NCBI GenBank assembly: GCA_963797255.1 | Contig: CAWCOV010000031.1 | Coordinates: forward strand, 62,001 to 126,000 | Length of the DNA: 64,000 bases | Reading direction: 5' to 3' | From: JANXZS01 sp963797255 | GTDB taxonomy: Bacteria; Acidobacteriota; Terriglobia; Terriglobales; Acidobacteriaceae | Shown here: positions 15,591 through 25,571 of the stretch, piece after piece | Layout of the letters: every line of letters begins with the position of its first letter | How positions within the stretch are numbered: the first letter of the stretch is position 1 | Translations under genes and position numbers: made by a program | The notes under the pieces: generated by a model | The model's database searches: none | What the model saw: only the letters and a program-made list of their open reading frames with translations | What the model was told of the DNA's origin: nothing

Positions 15591-17909
15591 TTACTCTGTC
15601 ACTACCAAAGCACTATGGAGGGTGGCGGTTGAATCATCCCCCGCCCACACGTCGAATGCGCCCGGTTCCACAGCCCAAACTTTCGTCTGCGGGCTCCAGA
15701 AGCTGAGTTCATTCTTACCCACCGGGAACTTCAACGTCTGTGTTTCACCCGGTTTCAGCGCTATTCTGCGAAAGCCCTTGAGCTCACGTACAGGTCGCGA
15801 CCCAGAACCGGCTCGCTGGTGAATGTAAACCTGCGCCACAGTGTCGCCTACGACGGAGCCGGTGTTGGTCACGTCCACCATGACTTCCGTGCCCTGCTCC
15901 GACTTCATGTGGTCGTTGCTCAAGCGCAGATTGGAATACTTAAAGGTTGAATAACTAAGTCCAAAACCGAAAGGATAAAGAGGCCTAGTGGATAGGTCCC
16001 AGTATCGAGAAGTAAATCTGGGACTGCTTTCAGGATCGTGAGTCAGGTTGTGGTTGTAGTAAATAGGTTCCTGTCCTGCCGTGCGAGGCCAGCTTATCGG
16101 CAATTTGCCGCCGGGATTCACATCCCCAAAAAGAACATCGGCGACGGCGTTGCCGCCCTCGGTACCGGAGTACCAGGACTCAAGAATCGCGGGAACGTGC
16201 GCGACCGCCCAACGGATATCGAGCGGACGTCCATTCTCCAATACCAGCACAACGGGTTTGCCACTGGCGGATACGGTTTCAAGCATCTGTTCCTGCATAC
16301 CAGGCAGATCCAGAGTCGCGCGGGATGCTCCTTCGCCGCTCATAGAAGCGGACTCACCCAACACCGCAATTACCAGGTCGGAATCCGCCGCGGCTGCTTT
16401 GGCCTTGGCGAGCCAGTCGGTAACTTCTGCCGCGGTGGCTGGAGGCGCGGGCTTAACGCCAGTCATGGCATCGATCATGGAGGGATATTCCCTTTGGGGC
16501 GCTACTCCGGGTACGTAATTGATCTGAACGTTCGGTCCCAATTTGTTCTTCAGTCCGGCCAGCACGGTTACCGGATGGCTTTTACTTGGACCGCCAAAGA
16601 GACCCTCTACGGTCCATCCACCCTCAATGTCTTTGACTGAATCAGCTAAATAGCCAATTACAGTTACTCTTTTCAAATTTGGCGTCAAAGGCAGGGTGTG
16701 GTTTTCATTCTTCAGAAGCACCATCGAACGGGCCGCAAGTTTGCGCTCTAAGGCGAGACCTTCCGGCCGGCTAAGTACGGCGTCCACCTTGGACTCATCC
16801 ACGTACGGATTGTCGAATAATCCAAGCTTATATTTGGCTTCGAGAATCGGAAGGGCAGCCTCATCCAGTTGCGCTTGGGTAATCTTGCCGGAAGCGACCA
16901 GCTTCGGCAGATTCTGGACGTAGGTCTGACTGGCCATATCCATATTGACGCCGGCCGTGAGCGCCTTGTAAGCGGCGTCTTCCGGATCGCGAGAATATCC
17001 ATGAATTGTCAAACTGGCAACGGCGAACGCGTCTGAAACCACAAAGCCCTGGAAGCCCCACTCCTGGCGCAGAATGTCGTGCAGCAACCAACGATTGCCG
17101 CTCGCCGGCACGTCGTTCAAATCCATATATGCGCTCATGAAGCTGCCCGCTCCAGCCTTTTCTGCGGCATGGAAAGGAACGAGATAAACATTGCGGAACA
17201 GGGACTCGGGGATGTTGGACCCGTCGTAGTCGCGGCCTCCTTCCGCCGCGCCGTAGCCGGCGTAGTGCTTGACGCATGCCAGAACACTTTCGGGCCCAAT
17301 GGATTCACCCTGGAATCCACGAACTTGCGCAGTCGCCATGGCCGATCCCAGGTAAGGATCTTCGCCGGCGCCTTCAACGATACGGCCCCAGCGAGCATCG
17401 CGCGCAATGTCGACCATGGGAGTGAACGTCCACTGAATGCCGGCAGCGCGAGAATCCTGCGCGGCAGCATGTTGGGCCGCTTCCTCCACGGCTGGGTCCC
17501 ACGACGAGGCCATCGCCAGCGGCACAGGAAAGACCGTCCGATAACCATGAATTACATCAAAGCCAATGATCAGGGGAATGTGAAGACGGGACTTTTCAAC
17601 TGCTAGATGCTGTAAGCGATTGAGTTCCTTTACATCGTAGAGCCATAACACAGAGCCCACCTGGCCCTTGATGATGGCGTTGTCCGGCTTCTCTGATCCC
17701 AGTCCGGGGATGACGATTCCGGCTGCCTGATTTAACTGGCCGATCTTCTCTTCAACAGTCATTTGCTTCAGCAGGGCTTCGGCTCGAGTGTGCGCTTCCT
17801 GTTGGGTGATCGGCGCGGCTGATGCGGCGACAGCAGCGGATGCGCCGAGCAGCAGGCACACAGACGCAAGATGTGCGCCGCAAGAAAGATAAATTCGTAA
17901 TTTAGTCAT
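15591..17909 (-). CDS. bglX: Periplasmic beta-glucosidase, glycoside hydrolase family 3
   Basis: 772 residues from ATG 17909, chosen because AGGGG lies six bases before it; a start at 17936 would add nine residues ahead of the signal peptide. A Sec signal peptide covers residues 1 to about 32. The GH3 N-terminal barrel includes RWGRIVEGAGEDPYL, the KHYAGYG segment and GFVVSDAF, in which D293 is the expected nucleophile. The (alpha/beta)6 sandwich domain (about 380-620) and a C-terminal fibronectin-III-like domain (VTNTGSVVGDTVAQVYI) follow. The overall order matches BglX, which cleaves beta-linked glucose from cello-oligosaccharides. It stands alone between terminator-like sequences, so it is probably monocistronic. 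Confidence 0.92.
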   Translation of the reverse strand: MTKLRIYLSCGAHLASVCLLLGASAAVAASAAPITQQEAHTRAEALLKQMTVEEKIGQLNQAAGIVIPGLGSEKPDNAIIKGQVGSVLWLYDVKELNRLQHLAVEKSRLHIPLIIGFDVIHGYRTVFPVPLAMASSWDPAVEEAAQHAAAQDSRAAGIQWTFTPMVDIARDARWGRIVEGAGEDPYLGSAMATAQVRGFQGESIGPESVLACVKHYAGYGAAEGGRDYDGSNIPESLFRNVYLVPFHAAEKAGAGSFMSAYMDLNDVPASGNRWLLHDILRQEWGFQGFVVSDAFAVASLTIHGYSRDPEDAAYKALTAGVNMDMASQTYVQNLPKLVASGKITQAQLDEAALPILEAKYKLGLFDNPYVDESKVDAVLSRPEGLALERKLAARSMVLLKNENHTLPLTPNLKRVTVIGYLADSVKDIEGGWTVEGLFGGPSKSHPVTVLAGLKNKLGPNVQINYVPGVAPQREYPSMIDAMTGVKPAPPATAAEVTDWLAKAKAAAADSDLVIAVLGESASMSGEGASRATLDLPGMQEQMLETVSASGKPVVLVLENGRPLDIRWAVAHVPAILESWYSGTEGGNAVADVLFGDVNPGGKLPISWPRTAGQEPIYYNHNLTHDPESSPRFTSRYWDLSTRPLYPFGFGLSYSTFKYSNLRLSNDHMKSEQGTEVMVDVTNTGSVVGDTVAQVYIHQRAGSGSRPVRELKGFRRIALKPGETQTLKFPVGKNELSFWSPQTKVWAVEPGAFDVWAGDDSTATLHSALVVTE

Positions 17910-18137
17910 GGCATCCCCTATGGAAAATTCAATCAAGATACTGCGCAGTGGATTTTTGTTTAGCTAACACATGAATGTACGCCTCGAACTCATGCTTCGG
18001 GAATGGAATAGAGAGTGGGGATTCACGCACAAATGCAATTCAGACGAGTGCCACGGCTGACGAGGGTTGTTTTACCAGAATATCGGATGGGAGCGATTCT
18101 TAGCCGGACTAAATGGCCAGCGAGGCCACTAATCCAA

Positions 18138-20870
18138 CTATTTCGCGGGGTCGTAGTTCAGGTTGGGTCCGAGCCACCGCTCGACTTCTGCAACGCTCAT
18201 GCCTTTGCGCGTGTGATAGTCATCGACCTGATCGCGGTCGATTTTCCCCAGGCTGAAGTATCGGGATTCAGGATGTGCAAAGTAGAGTCCGCTGACGCTT
18301 GAACCGGGCCACATCGCGAACGACTCTGTGATTTGCATTCCGGTGTTTTCCTGGACGTTAAGCAAATGCCAGAGCGGCCCCTTCTCCGTGTGGTCTGGGC
18401 ATGCGGGGTAACCGGGAGCTGGGCGGATGCCACGATATTTTTCCTGAATAAGCTCCGCAGGCGCCAGATGTTCTTGGCAACCGTAGCCCCACTCATCCCG
18501 CACCTGCTTGTGCAGGCATTCAGCGAAAGCTTCCGCCAGTCGATCAGCTACAGCTTCGGCCATGATCGCGTTGTAGTCATCATGGTCGGCGCGGAAACGG
18601 TCGCACAGTTCTTTCAGGCCAATTCCGCTGGTTACCGCGAATGCACCGATGTGATCCGGCAACGCCGTTTCTTTGGGCGCGATGAAGTCACTGAGAGACC
18701 GGCACGGCTCACTGCCTTCTCTGTTCGCTTGTTGACGCAGGAAATGGAATCGTTCGAGCACATCTTCACGAGACGCATCCGTGAATAGCTCAACATCGTC
18801 GCCGATGGCATTTGCAGGAAAGAATCCATAGACGCCGCGTGCCGTAATGAGGTTCTTTTCAATGATGCGATCCAGCAGAATATTGGCTTCCGTGAATGTT
18901 TGGCGCGCCTCTGCACCCTGAGCCTCGTCATCGAGGATGCGCGGATAAACGCCTTTCAGGCCCCAGGTGTGGAAGAAGGGTGTCCAATCAATGAATTCGC
19001 GCAGCTTTGCCAGAGGAAAGTTGTCCAGCACGCGCACTCCGGTGAAAGCTGGTTCAGGCAGATCTTCGATACGCCATTGAATGGGAGTTCGCCGGCTGCG
19101 TGCAATTTCAAGCGAAACGACCTGTTGCCGCGGTACGGAGTGAGCAGTGCGCAAGGCTTCATATTCTGCGCGATGCTGGGTTACGAAGGCATCCTTGCCC
19201 TCTTCGCTTAGAAGACTGGTCGTAACAGGGACTGCTCGGCTCGCATCCAGCACATGGACAACCGGCTGGCTATAGTGCGGCGCAATTTTGACGGCGGTGT
19301 GCGCGCGACTGGTGGTTGCCCCGCCAATAAGCAGAGGCAACTGAAAACCCTGACGTTCCATTTCGCGAGCTACATGCACCATCTCGTCCAGCGATGGGGT
19401 GATGAGCCCGCTCAGGCCGATAAGATCTGCCTTCTCAGCCTTGGCACGTTCAAGGATCTTTTCGCTGGGAACCATAACGCCCATGTCAATAACTTCATAG
19501 TTGTTGCAAGCGAGAACGACTCCGACAATATTCTTGCCGATGTCGTGAACATCACCCTTAACGGTCGCGAGTACAATTTTTCCCTGCGCTTTGACTACAT
19601 GGCCGGAGGCTACTAACGAAGCCTTCTCCGCTTCCATGTAGGGCGTAAGGTGGGCGACAGCCTTCTTCATGACACGCGCAGACTTAACGACCTGTGGCAG
19701 AAACATTTTTCCCGCACCAAACAGATCGCCGACCACGCTCATTCCATCCATCAGCGGGCCTTCGATAACCAGCAGTGGACGGCCAAGTTTCACACGTGCT
19801 TCCTCGGCATCAATCTCGATATATGTATCGATGCCTTTGACAAGTGCGTGCGTGAGACGCTCCTCAACCGTCCCGCTGCGCCATTCTTCGGTCTTCTTTT
19901 CGTTGACCACAGCGCCGGCGCCTTTGAGGGACTCGCCAAAGTCCACCAGTCGCTCCGTCGCATCGGGTCTGCGGTTCAGGAGGACATCCTCAACCAATAC
20001 CTTCAGTTCAGGCTCGATCTCCTCATACACTTCGAGCATGCCGGCGTTCACGATTCCCATGTCCATGCCTGCAGCAATGGCGTGATACAGAAACGCGGAA
20101 TGCATGGCTTCGCGAACTTTGTTATTGCCTCGGAAGCTGAAGGATATGTTCGAAACACCGCCACTAACCTTCGCGTGCGGCAAGTTGGCCTTGATCCAGC
20201 GGGTGGCGTTGATGAAGTCCACCGCGTAGTTATTGTGCTCCTCCATCCCCGTAGCAACTGTGAGGATATTCGGATCGAAGATGATGTCTTCCGGCGGAAG
20301 GCCAACTTCGTCGACAAGGATCCGATAGGCGCGCTCGCATATCCGTATCTTCTCTTCGTACGTCGCAGCCTGGCCCGATTCATCAAAGGCCATCACAACC
20401 ACCGCAGCGCCATACTTCAACACGGTGGCGGCGTTCTTGCGGAACTTCTCTTCGCCCTCCTTCAGCGAAATGGAGTTCACAATTCCCTTACCCTGTAGGC
20501 ACTTCAGCCCAGCTTCGATGACCTCCCACTTTGAGGAGTCGACCATGAAGGGGACCTTTGCGACTTCAGGCTCGCTAGCCAGCAGTTGCAGGTATCGCGT
20601 CATTGCTGCGACGCCGTCGATCATCCCCTCGTCCATACAGATGTCGATGACGTTCGCGCCATTCTCTACCTGCTGACGGGCCACGCTGACTGCTTCTTCA
20701 TATTTGCCGTCTTTGACAAGCTTGGCGAACCGCGGTGAGCCTGCCACGTTGGTACGCTCACCGATCATGATGTAGACGCCGGGTTGCTGGGTGAAAGGCT
20801 GGGATCCGGAAAGGCGGAGGGGCTTAAATTCCGTACCCTCCCCCACACTTACACTTTCTGACACGCTCAT
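18138..20870 (-). CDS. metH: Cobalamin-dependent methionine synthase, C-terminal three modules
   Basis: 910 residues. It carries the folate-, cobalamin- and SAM-binding parts of MetH: a pterin-binding domain from about residue 33 (YIMIGERTNVAGS), a cap and B12-binding domain with DVHDIG (D440, H442 as the lower cobalt ligand, G445), and a reactivation domain with RPAPGYPACPDHTEK and a conserved C-terminal WLGPNLNYDP. The start at ATG 20870 overlaps the stop of the upstream homocysteine-binding gene as ATGA. A longer frame to 20993 exists but only reads into that gene. Together the two genes make up a full-length MetH of about 1286 residues, so the enzyme is split in two, presumably as a complex. 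Confidence 0.93.
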   Translation of the reverse strand: MSVSESVSVGEGTEFKPLRLSGSQPFTQQPGVYIMIGERTNVAGSPRFAKLVKDGKYEEAVSVARQQVENGANVIDICMDEGMIDGVAAMTRYLQLLASEPEVAKVPFMVDSSKWEVIEAGLKCLQGKGIVNSISLKEGEEKFRKNAATVLKYGAAVVVMAFDESGQAATYEEKIRICERAYRILVDEVGLPPEDIIFDPNILTVATGMEEHNNYAVDFINATRWIKANLPHAKVSGGVSNISFSFRGNNKVREAMHSAFLYHAIAAGMDMGIVNAGMLEVYEEIEPELKVLVEDVLLNRRPDATERLVDFGESLKGAGAVVNEKKTEEWRSGTVEERLTHALVKGIDTYIEIDAEEARVKLGRPLLVIEGPLMDGMSVVGDLFGAGKMFLPQVVKSARVMKKAVAHLTPYMEAEKASLVASGHVVKAQGKIVLATVKGDVHDIGKNIVGVVLACNNYEVIDMGVMVPSEKILERAKAEKADLIGLSGLITPSLDEMVHVAREMERQGFQLPLLIGGATTSRAHTAVKIAPHYSQPVVHVLDASRAVPVTTSLLSEEGKDAFVTQHRAEYEALRTAHSVPRQQVVSLEIARSRRTPIQWRIEDLPEPAFTGVRVLDNFPLAKLREFIDWTPFFHTWGLKGVYPRILDDEAQGAEARQTFTEANILLDRIIEKNLITARGVYGFFPANAIGDDVELFTDASREDVLERFHFLRQQANREGSEPCRSLSDFIAPKETALPDHIGAFAVTSGIGLKELCDRFRADHDDYNAIMAEAVADRLAEAFAECLHKQVRDEWGYGCQEHLAPAELIQEKYRGIRPAPGYPACPDHTEKGPLWHLLNVQENTGMQITESFAMWPGSSVSGLYFAHPESRYFSLGKIDRDQVDDYHTRKGMSVAEVERWLGPNLNYDPAK

Positions 20871-21997
20871 GCTCCTTTTCCGCTTTGGAGAGCATAGGAC
20901 TCGTCGAGACGCGGTGCTCCCCACTTTCGCGGAGGCCGGCCTTCCAGCGCTTTGGCAATGGCCGCGATATGTTCGGGCGTATTGCCACAACAACCACCGG
21001 CGATATTAATGAGTCCCCCGCGAGCAAAATCACCCAAGTATCGGGCCATGTCCTGCGGACCCAGATCAAAGCCGGTTTCAGAAAGTGGGTTTGGCAACCC
21101 CGCATTCGGATAGCACGAGATTGCCACGTCCGCCTTCTCCGAAAGTTCTTCGAGGAAGGGATACATCAAATCCGGCCCGAGAGAACAATTGAGACCGACC
21201 GACAACGGCTTCACTTGCTGCACCGCATTCCAGAAGGCCTCTGTGGTTTGCGCAGAAATCAACGTCTCGCCGCCGCGTCCCACTGCCGCTGAAATCATCA
21301 CCGGCAATTCTTTTCCGTCCTCATCGAACACTTCACGAATCGCGACCAATGCGGCCTTGGCATTCAATGAGTCAAAGATAGTCTCGACCAGGAGCAGGTC
21401 GGAGCCACCGGCAATCAGAGCGCGCGCCTGGTGCTTATACGCGTCCTTAACCTGATCGAAGGTGACTACGCGGAAGCCTGCATCGTCGGCATCAGGCGAA
21501 TTCGACAGAGACACTGTAAGCGGACCGATCGCACCCGCCACAAATCGTTGACGCGAAGTTGCGTTGCCGACATGGTCAGCCCATTCTCTGCACTGCCGCG
21601 CCGACTGCTCATTGATTTCCCAGGCGAGGTTGTTGAGGAACGGATCTTCAATCACCTTCTGGTAGAAGGCAGGATCTTTCCGGCCGCCCTGCTCTCGTGG
21701 ATCTTCCACGAAAAACTCGCTTTGGGTGATGCTGGTCGCGCCAAAGGTGTTCGTCTCGATGATGTCCGCCCCAGCGTCAAGAAACCTGCGGTGAATGTCG
21801 CAGATCATCTCTGGCTGAGTCAGGGAGAAAAGATCTCCGTTGTTCAGCAGGTCCTTCGTCGAATTCTTGAAGCGCTCGGCGCGGATATCCGCTTCCTTCA
21901 TTCCATAGGTACGGATGGTGGTCCCCATCGCACCGTCGATGATGGCGATTCGACTCTCGAGAATCTTTTCCAGAGGATGCTTGGAGGCTTTAGTCAT
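20867..21997 (-). CDS. metH: Methionine synthase homocysteine-binding subunit (split MetH N-terminus)
   Basis: 376 residues forming the zinc-dependent homocysteine methyltransferase barrel of MetH. Early family motifs are IIDGAMGTTI (residues 19-28) and ADIIETNTFGA (78-87). The zinc thiolate ligands are C271 in GLNCSLGP and C336-C337 in GGCCGN. The product ends after a linker (GRPPRKWGAPRLDE) where normal MetH would continue into the folate domain; here a TGA overlaps the ATG of the second gene. The pair probably works as one enzyme converting homocysteine and methyl-tetrahydrofolate to methionine. A seven-base inverted repeat lies upstream, but no SAM or cobalamin riboswitch was recognised. 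Confidence 0.93.
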   Translation of the reverse strand: MTKASKHPLEKILESRIAIIDGAMGTTIRTYGMKEADIRAERFKNSTKDLLNNGDLFSLTQPEMICDIHRRFLDAGADIIETNTFGATSITQSEFFVEDPREQGGRKDPAFYQKVIEDPFLNNLAWEINEQSARQCREWADHVGNATSRQRFVAGAIGPLTVSLSNSPDADDAGFRVVTFDQVKDAYKHQARALIAGGSDLLLVETIFDSLNAKAALVAIREVFDEDGKELPVMISAAVGRGGETLISAQTTEAFWNAVQQVKPLSVGLNCSLGPDLMYPFLEELSEKADVAISCYPNAGLPNPLSETGFDLGPQDMARYLGDFARGGLINIAGGCCGNTPEHIAAIAKALEGRPPRKWGAPRLDESYALQSGKGA

Positions 21998-22416
21998 TTT
22001 TCTCCAATACTTTGAGGGTCGCGAAGTTGCCCGTCATAGGCTTACTTTACGGGCACGCCTTCTTAATTATAGCTATAAGGCACCATTGGATCTGAACCTC
22101 GCATTTGAAGTCGCAGATCAGAATCAATGTTCGGATGGTAGGTTCTTTGCGACGGCGAGCCAGCCAAGGAGGCTGACTCTAACGCATTATCCTTGCTGAG
22201 AACACAAGGAGAGCGATCTCCGCCATGGAATGACGAACGCTCCAAGCATCGGTTTTGTACCAGAGTGACATGATCAAAGACGCCCGTAGACTCTACATGA
22301 TGTATGTCTTCCTGCGAACGATTCAAATTCTAAATGCCCGGGCGCTAGCGTTGTGGCAACGCACTGCGTCTGGGTTAAATTGTTTTCCGGGCGATGGAAG
22401 TCAGACACAAACTACT
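21998..22416 (-). other. Leader region of split metH, with a small inverted repeat
   Basis: About 420 bases between metH and the diguanylate cyclase gene, both on the minus strand. A TGCCCGT/ACGGGCA inverted repeat (22028-22034 and 22049-22055, 14-base loop) lies 30-58 bases upstream of the metH start and could be an attenuator or operator. The known SAM, SAH and cobalamin riboswitch consensus cores were looked for by eye and not found. No credible gene was recognised. Confidence 0.4.
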
Positions 22417-23466
22417 TTAGGACGCAACTGCGGACCGGGCACGGCGAGCCGGGCGGTCTCTCCGCTTCTTGTTTACATACATCGCCGCATCCGCCCTGGC
22501 CAAAAGCTTTTGCAAATCGTCGCCGCGTTCCCGTTGGCTTACGCCATAAGAGGCGGAGACAGAAATTTTGATGCTCTCGGTTCCGCTGGCAACGACATAT
22601 TCTCCAAAAACCCAGCGATTCATCGCGGCAATCTTCATTTGCGCCGCATCGAGGTTGCAATCCAGTATCAGCATGAACTCATCGCCACCCCACCTTCCGA
22701 GGTGGTCGGACGCCCGGATCGCGGCTTTCAGTTCTACGGAGAAGTCCTTCAAGATCTGATCACCCGCATTATGACCGTAGGTATCATTGACGCCCTTGAA
22801 GTCATCGATATCAATCAAGACTACGGAGAATGGATTGTTCCTATCCAACCGGGAGTTTAGAAGCCGCTCCATGCCGCGACGATTGCGAATGCCCGTCATG
22901 GCGTCTCTCATTCCCATCTCTTCAGATTCGACCAGCTTTGCTTCATACTCTGAAATCTGCTTTTTGAAGCGCCTGGCCGATTCCGCGCTCGCCGAAGTGA
23001 TGTCTTGAACACACCTGGTCAGTTCGGCGACGCTTGAGAAAATGGAGGTGCGCATTCGAGCGAGATCATCCATGCGGCCTATCGTGTCCAACGATTTTGT
23101 GATCTCACTCAACTTCGCCGTACTCTCATTGTCGTGATGACAAGCCGATTCGGCAGTAGAGGCAAGAGCCAAAAGCAATTGCTTGACGTCTTCCGTGGTG
23201 GCGTTCAACTGATTTTTGGTGCTCGAGCCCCACTGCTCCAGTCGACTGACGACCTCATGTTCCGCACTTTCCACTTCCTTGTCGGTGCAGGATTTCTGCA
23301 ATTTCGATTCGATGCCGGTCAAAGAATGGTGAAGATCGTAGCTTGTGGAAGGGAGGGCCTGAACGGCGGCTTTTGCAAACGAGAGCAGCGCCGAACGATA
23401 AGCCGACTGGGTGGCGATTAACAGCGCATCTGGAGTGGCTTCGAGATACTTCTTTAGCGAAATCAT
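22417..23466 (-). CDS. Diguanylate cyclase (GGDEF)
   Basis: 349 residues. The N-terminal 185 residues are helical with no clear transmembrane span and contain heptad-like runs (about 95-180), so a soluble signalling helix or coiled coil is likely. The GGDEF domain (about 185-345) is complete: DAMTGIRNRRGM at its start, DIDDFKGVNDTYGH, and the active-site WGGDEF at 259-264. An allosteric inhibitory site RxxD (R251-A-S-D254) sits five residues before GGDEF, as expected for product inhibition. It should make cyclic di-GMP from two GTP. The input signal is not evident, and no EAL or PilZ partner lies nearby. Confidence 0.92.
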   Translation of the reverse strand: MISLKKYLEATPDALLIATQSAYRSALLSFAKAAVQALPSTSYDLHHSLTGIESKLQKSCTDKEVESAEHEVVSRLEQWGSSTKNQLNATTEDVKQLLLALASTAESACHHDNESTAKLSEITKSLDTIGRMDDLARMRTSIFSSVAELTRCVQDITSASAESARRFKKQISEYEAKLVESEEMGMRDAMTGIRNRRGMERLLNSRLDRNNPFSVVLIDIDDFKGVNDTYGHNAGDQILKDFSVELKAAIRASDHLGRWGGDEFMLILDCNLDAAQMKIAAMNRWVFGEYVVASGTESIKISVSASYGVSQRERGDDLQKLLARADAAMYVNKKRRDRPARRARSAVAS

Positions 23467-23806
23467 TCTGATAGACCCGTATCTATCTTCGGCGGAAGCA
23501 AACTTTTCTTTAACAGGCTAAGCACGATTCCGGGATTTCGGGAGGAAAGCGCAACGCGAAGTTTTTGGCCGGTTTCTGTATCGACACCCACGAAAACGGC
23601 GTGCAACCATACAGGCGAATGTCGAATCTGCTGCTAATCATCGGTGCAGCTTCGTCACGAATGTTTGTTTAAGAGAGTGCTGCCTTGCCCGTGGCCACGG
23701 TTTTAATTTTGTGGCAGGCCTCTCTTCGAAACGGCATCCACTACCCATCCGGGCCCAGAGGAATACGTGATATTGAGTGGCTATCCACGATAGCCCTGAG
23801 GTGCAT
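23467..23806. other. Divergent intergenic region without recognised elements
   Basis: About 340 bases between the divergently transcribed diguanylate cyclase and GH13-like genes. It must hold both promoters, but no clear -35/-10 boxes, operators or small genes were identified by eye. The GAGG ribosome-binding site of the GH13-like gene is at 23798-23801. Confidence 0.35.
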
Positions 23807-25558
23807 ATGGCAATAGGCCTGATTACGTGGGGAAGGTTCATTGACCGCGCGGGTAACAGGGTGACCGTCCCAGCCCCATCCACCGATCCCGGGAAACCAT
23901 GGTTATGGGATTTTGTGCGAACAGAAGCAGCAGCTATCGGCTCCGTGTTCGACGTGGTCCAATTGCCTCCATGGTCGTTGGCTCAGGGAGGTGCGGGCGC
24001 AGGTTGCGACGGCTATGGAGTCTTCCAAAGGCGCAATCTGAACGGAACCCGCTATGGCTCACTTGAAAGCCTGATGTCTGCAGTCGCCGCCCTGAACGCG
24101 CATGGCTGTGAGACCTACGGCGACCTCGTACTCCATCAGATGAGTGGCGAAAATGGCGGCCCCGGAGTCTTCCATTACCCGGGTGCCGATGGAAAGTCGC
24201 GGAATGGACGCGGACAGACAAGCCCCGGATGGTTTCGTGGCGGCATGAAGCAGAATGATCCAATCCCTCCGTTCTGCCGCGAAGACGCCGTCCCTGTGCC
24301 GAAAGACGACTTTCCTTTCGGCCGCGAACTCAGTTACCAGCACTGCCATCCACCCGGCGTTACGGAGAAGGACGCGATCGACTATATGCAATGGTCGAGA
24401 GCACGGACGGGAGCGACTGGATTTCGCTTCGACGACACGAAGGGAACGTATGCGCCCGCGGTTCGTCGCATCATGGATGCCCTTCCAACTGAGTTCTTTT
24501 ACAGCGAATATTTCGACGGTGATCCCGCGAGCCTCAACTGGTGGGCGACCTCGCCACCTATGAGCGGACGATCCGCCGTTGAGGACTTCACGATGCATTG
24601 GCGGATACAAGCGGCTTGCAACGGCTTCGATGCCAGACAGCTTGAATCCGGAGGGACGGCCGGATACTGGAAGTGGAATTCGGGACTATCCGTGGGGTTC
24701 GTGGACAATCCTGATACAGACACAAGTCCTGGGCAGCAAGTCATTTCCAACAAGGGCCTGGCTTACGCTTACCTGCTGTCCTTGCCATTGCGAATGGCAC
24801 TTGTCTACGGAAAGGACTATTTCTCCGATGCTGTATGGCCGGGTGCTTACGGCTTGAAGCCATTGATCGACAATCTCTGCTGGATCAGCCACACGTTCGC
24901 GATTGGAAATTACGAGGTGCGATGGCTGGATCGAGATGTCCATATCGCATCGCGTGATGGCAACGGCGGCCCATTGGGATGGAGCGGCGGCTTGCTGACG
25001 GCGCTGAACTTCAACGTTTTGACGCCGCGTACCATCACCTGTTCGACGCCGTTCGGACCGAATCGCTGGCTGCACGACTACACCGGACACCATCCTGACA
25101 TTTGGACCGATCGAAACGGCAATGCGACTTTTACGATTCCTTCCAACGCCTTCGCTGGTGGTCAGTCCTATTTATGCTTCGCGCCGGGAGGGGTAAACCA
25201 TCCGTTCCCGCGAACTTCGCGCCTGACGACGCAGACACATTTTGCGGCGGCGGATTTGGATATTCAACCGGCTACGAACGGATCGCATCGCTTGCCGCAA
25301 CGCATCTATTGCGCAAAGAAGAGCAGCGTGACGCTAAAGCTTTCCGCAAAACTTCCACCGCAGGCAAAGCTGAAAGCCACGCTAGCCTCCGCGAACGGAG
25401 ACGTTGTGTCATGGGAAAGCATCGGCACCTCGAAAGATCAACACTTCGGCCACACCACTGGCGAAGGTTGGTACTCGATTCATATAGAAGGAGCGGGGTT
25501 ACCTGACACCGGAGTGAACTTCGAGCTTGCCGTGACCTATCTCGGAGCCGCCGGTTGA
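23807..25558 (+). CDS. Divergent GH13-like alpha-amylase family protein
   Basis: 583 residues from ATG 23807, five bases after GAGG; a GTG at 23777 is a weaker start. There is no signal peptide, so it may act in the cytoplasm. The GH13 catalytic triad can be placed: nucleophile D209 in GFRFDD, acid/base E234 in FYSEYF and the third acid D303 in GFVDNPDT. However, the subsite -1 histidine of region IV (FVDNHD) is P302, and region I (DxVxNH) reads DLVLHQ. A beta-rich C-terminal part (about 410-583) follows. It may be a GH13 outlier acting on alpha-glucans or related sugars. It is convergent with the DUF362 operon, 13 bases away. Confidence 0.72.
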   Translation: MAIGLITWGRFIDRAGNRVTVPAPSTDPGKPWLWDFVRTEAAAIGSVFDVVQLPPWSLAQGGAGAGCDGYGVFQRRNLNGTRYGSLESLMSAVAALNAHGCETYGDLVLHQMSGENGGPGVFHYPGADGKSRNGRGQTSPGWFRGGMKQNDPIPPFCREDAVPVPKDDFPFGRELSYQHCHPPGVTEKDAIDYMQWSRARTGATGFRFDDTKGTYAPAVRRIMDALPTEFFYSEYFDGDPASLNWWATSPPMSGRSAVEDFTMHWRIQAACNGFDARQLESGGTAGYWKWNSGLSVGFVDNPDTDTSPGQQVISNKGLAYAYLLSLPLRMALVYGKDYFSDAVWPGAYGLKPLIDNLCWISHTFAIGNYEVRWLDRDVHIASRDGNGGPLGWSGGLLTALNFNVLTPRTITCSTPFGPNRWLHDYTGHHPDIWTDRNGNATFTIPSNAFAGGQSYLCFAPGGVNHPFPRTSRLTTQTHFAAADLDIQPATNGSHRLPQRIYCAKKSSVTLKLSAKLPPQAKLKATLASANGDVVSWESIGTSKDQHFGHTTGEGWYSIHIEGAGLPDTGVNFELAVTYLGAAG

Positions 25559-25571
25559 AATCCCCGTCTAA

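Noticed and set aside
19650..20498. 282-codon plus-strand open frame opposite metH
   Set aside because: Entirely antisense to the conserved pterin-binding region of metH and without family features.
22000..22420. Possible SAM, SAH or cobalamin riboswitch upstream of metH
   Set aside because: None of the conserved cores was found by eye; only a seven-base inverted repeat is present. A covariance-model scan would decide.
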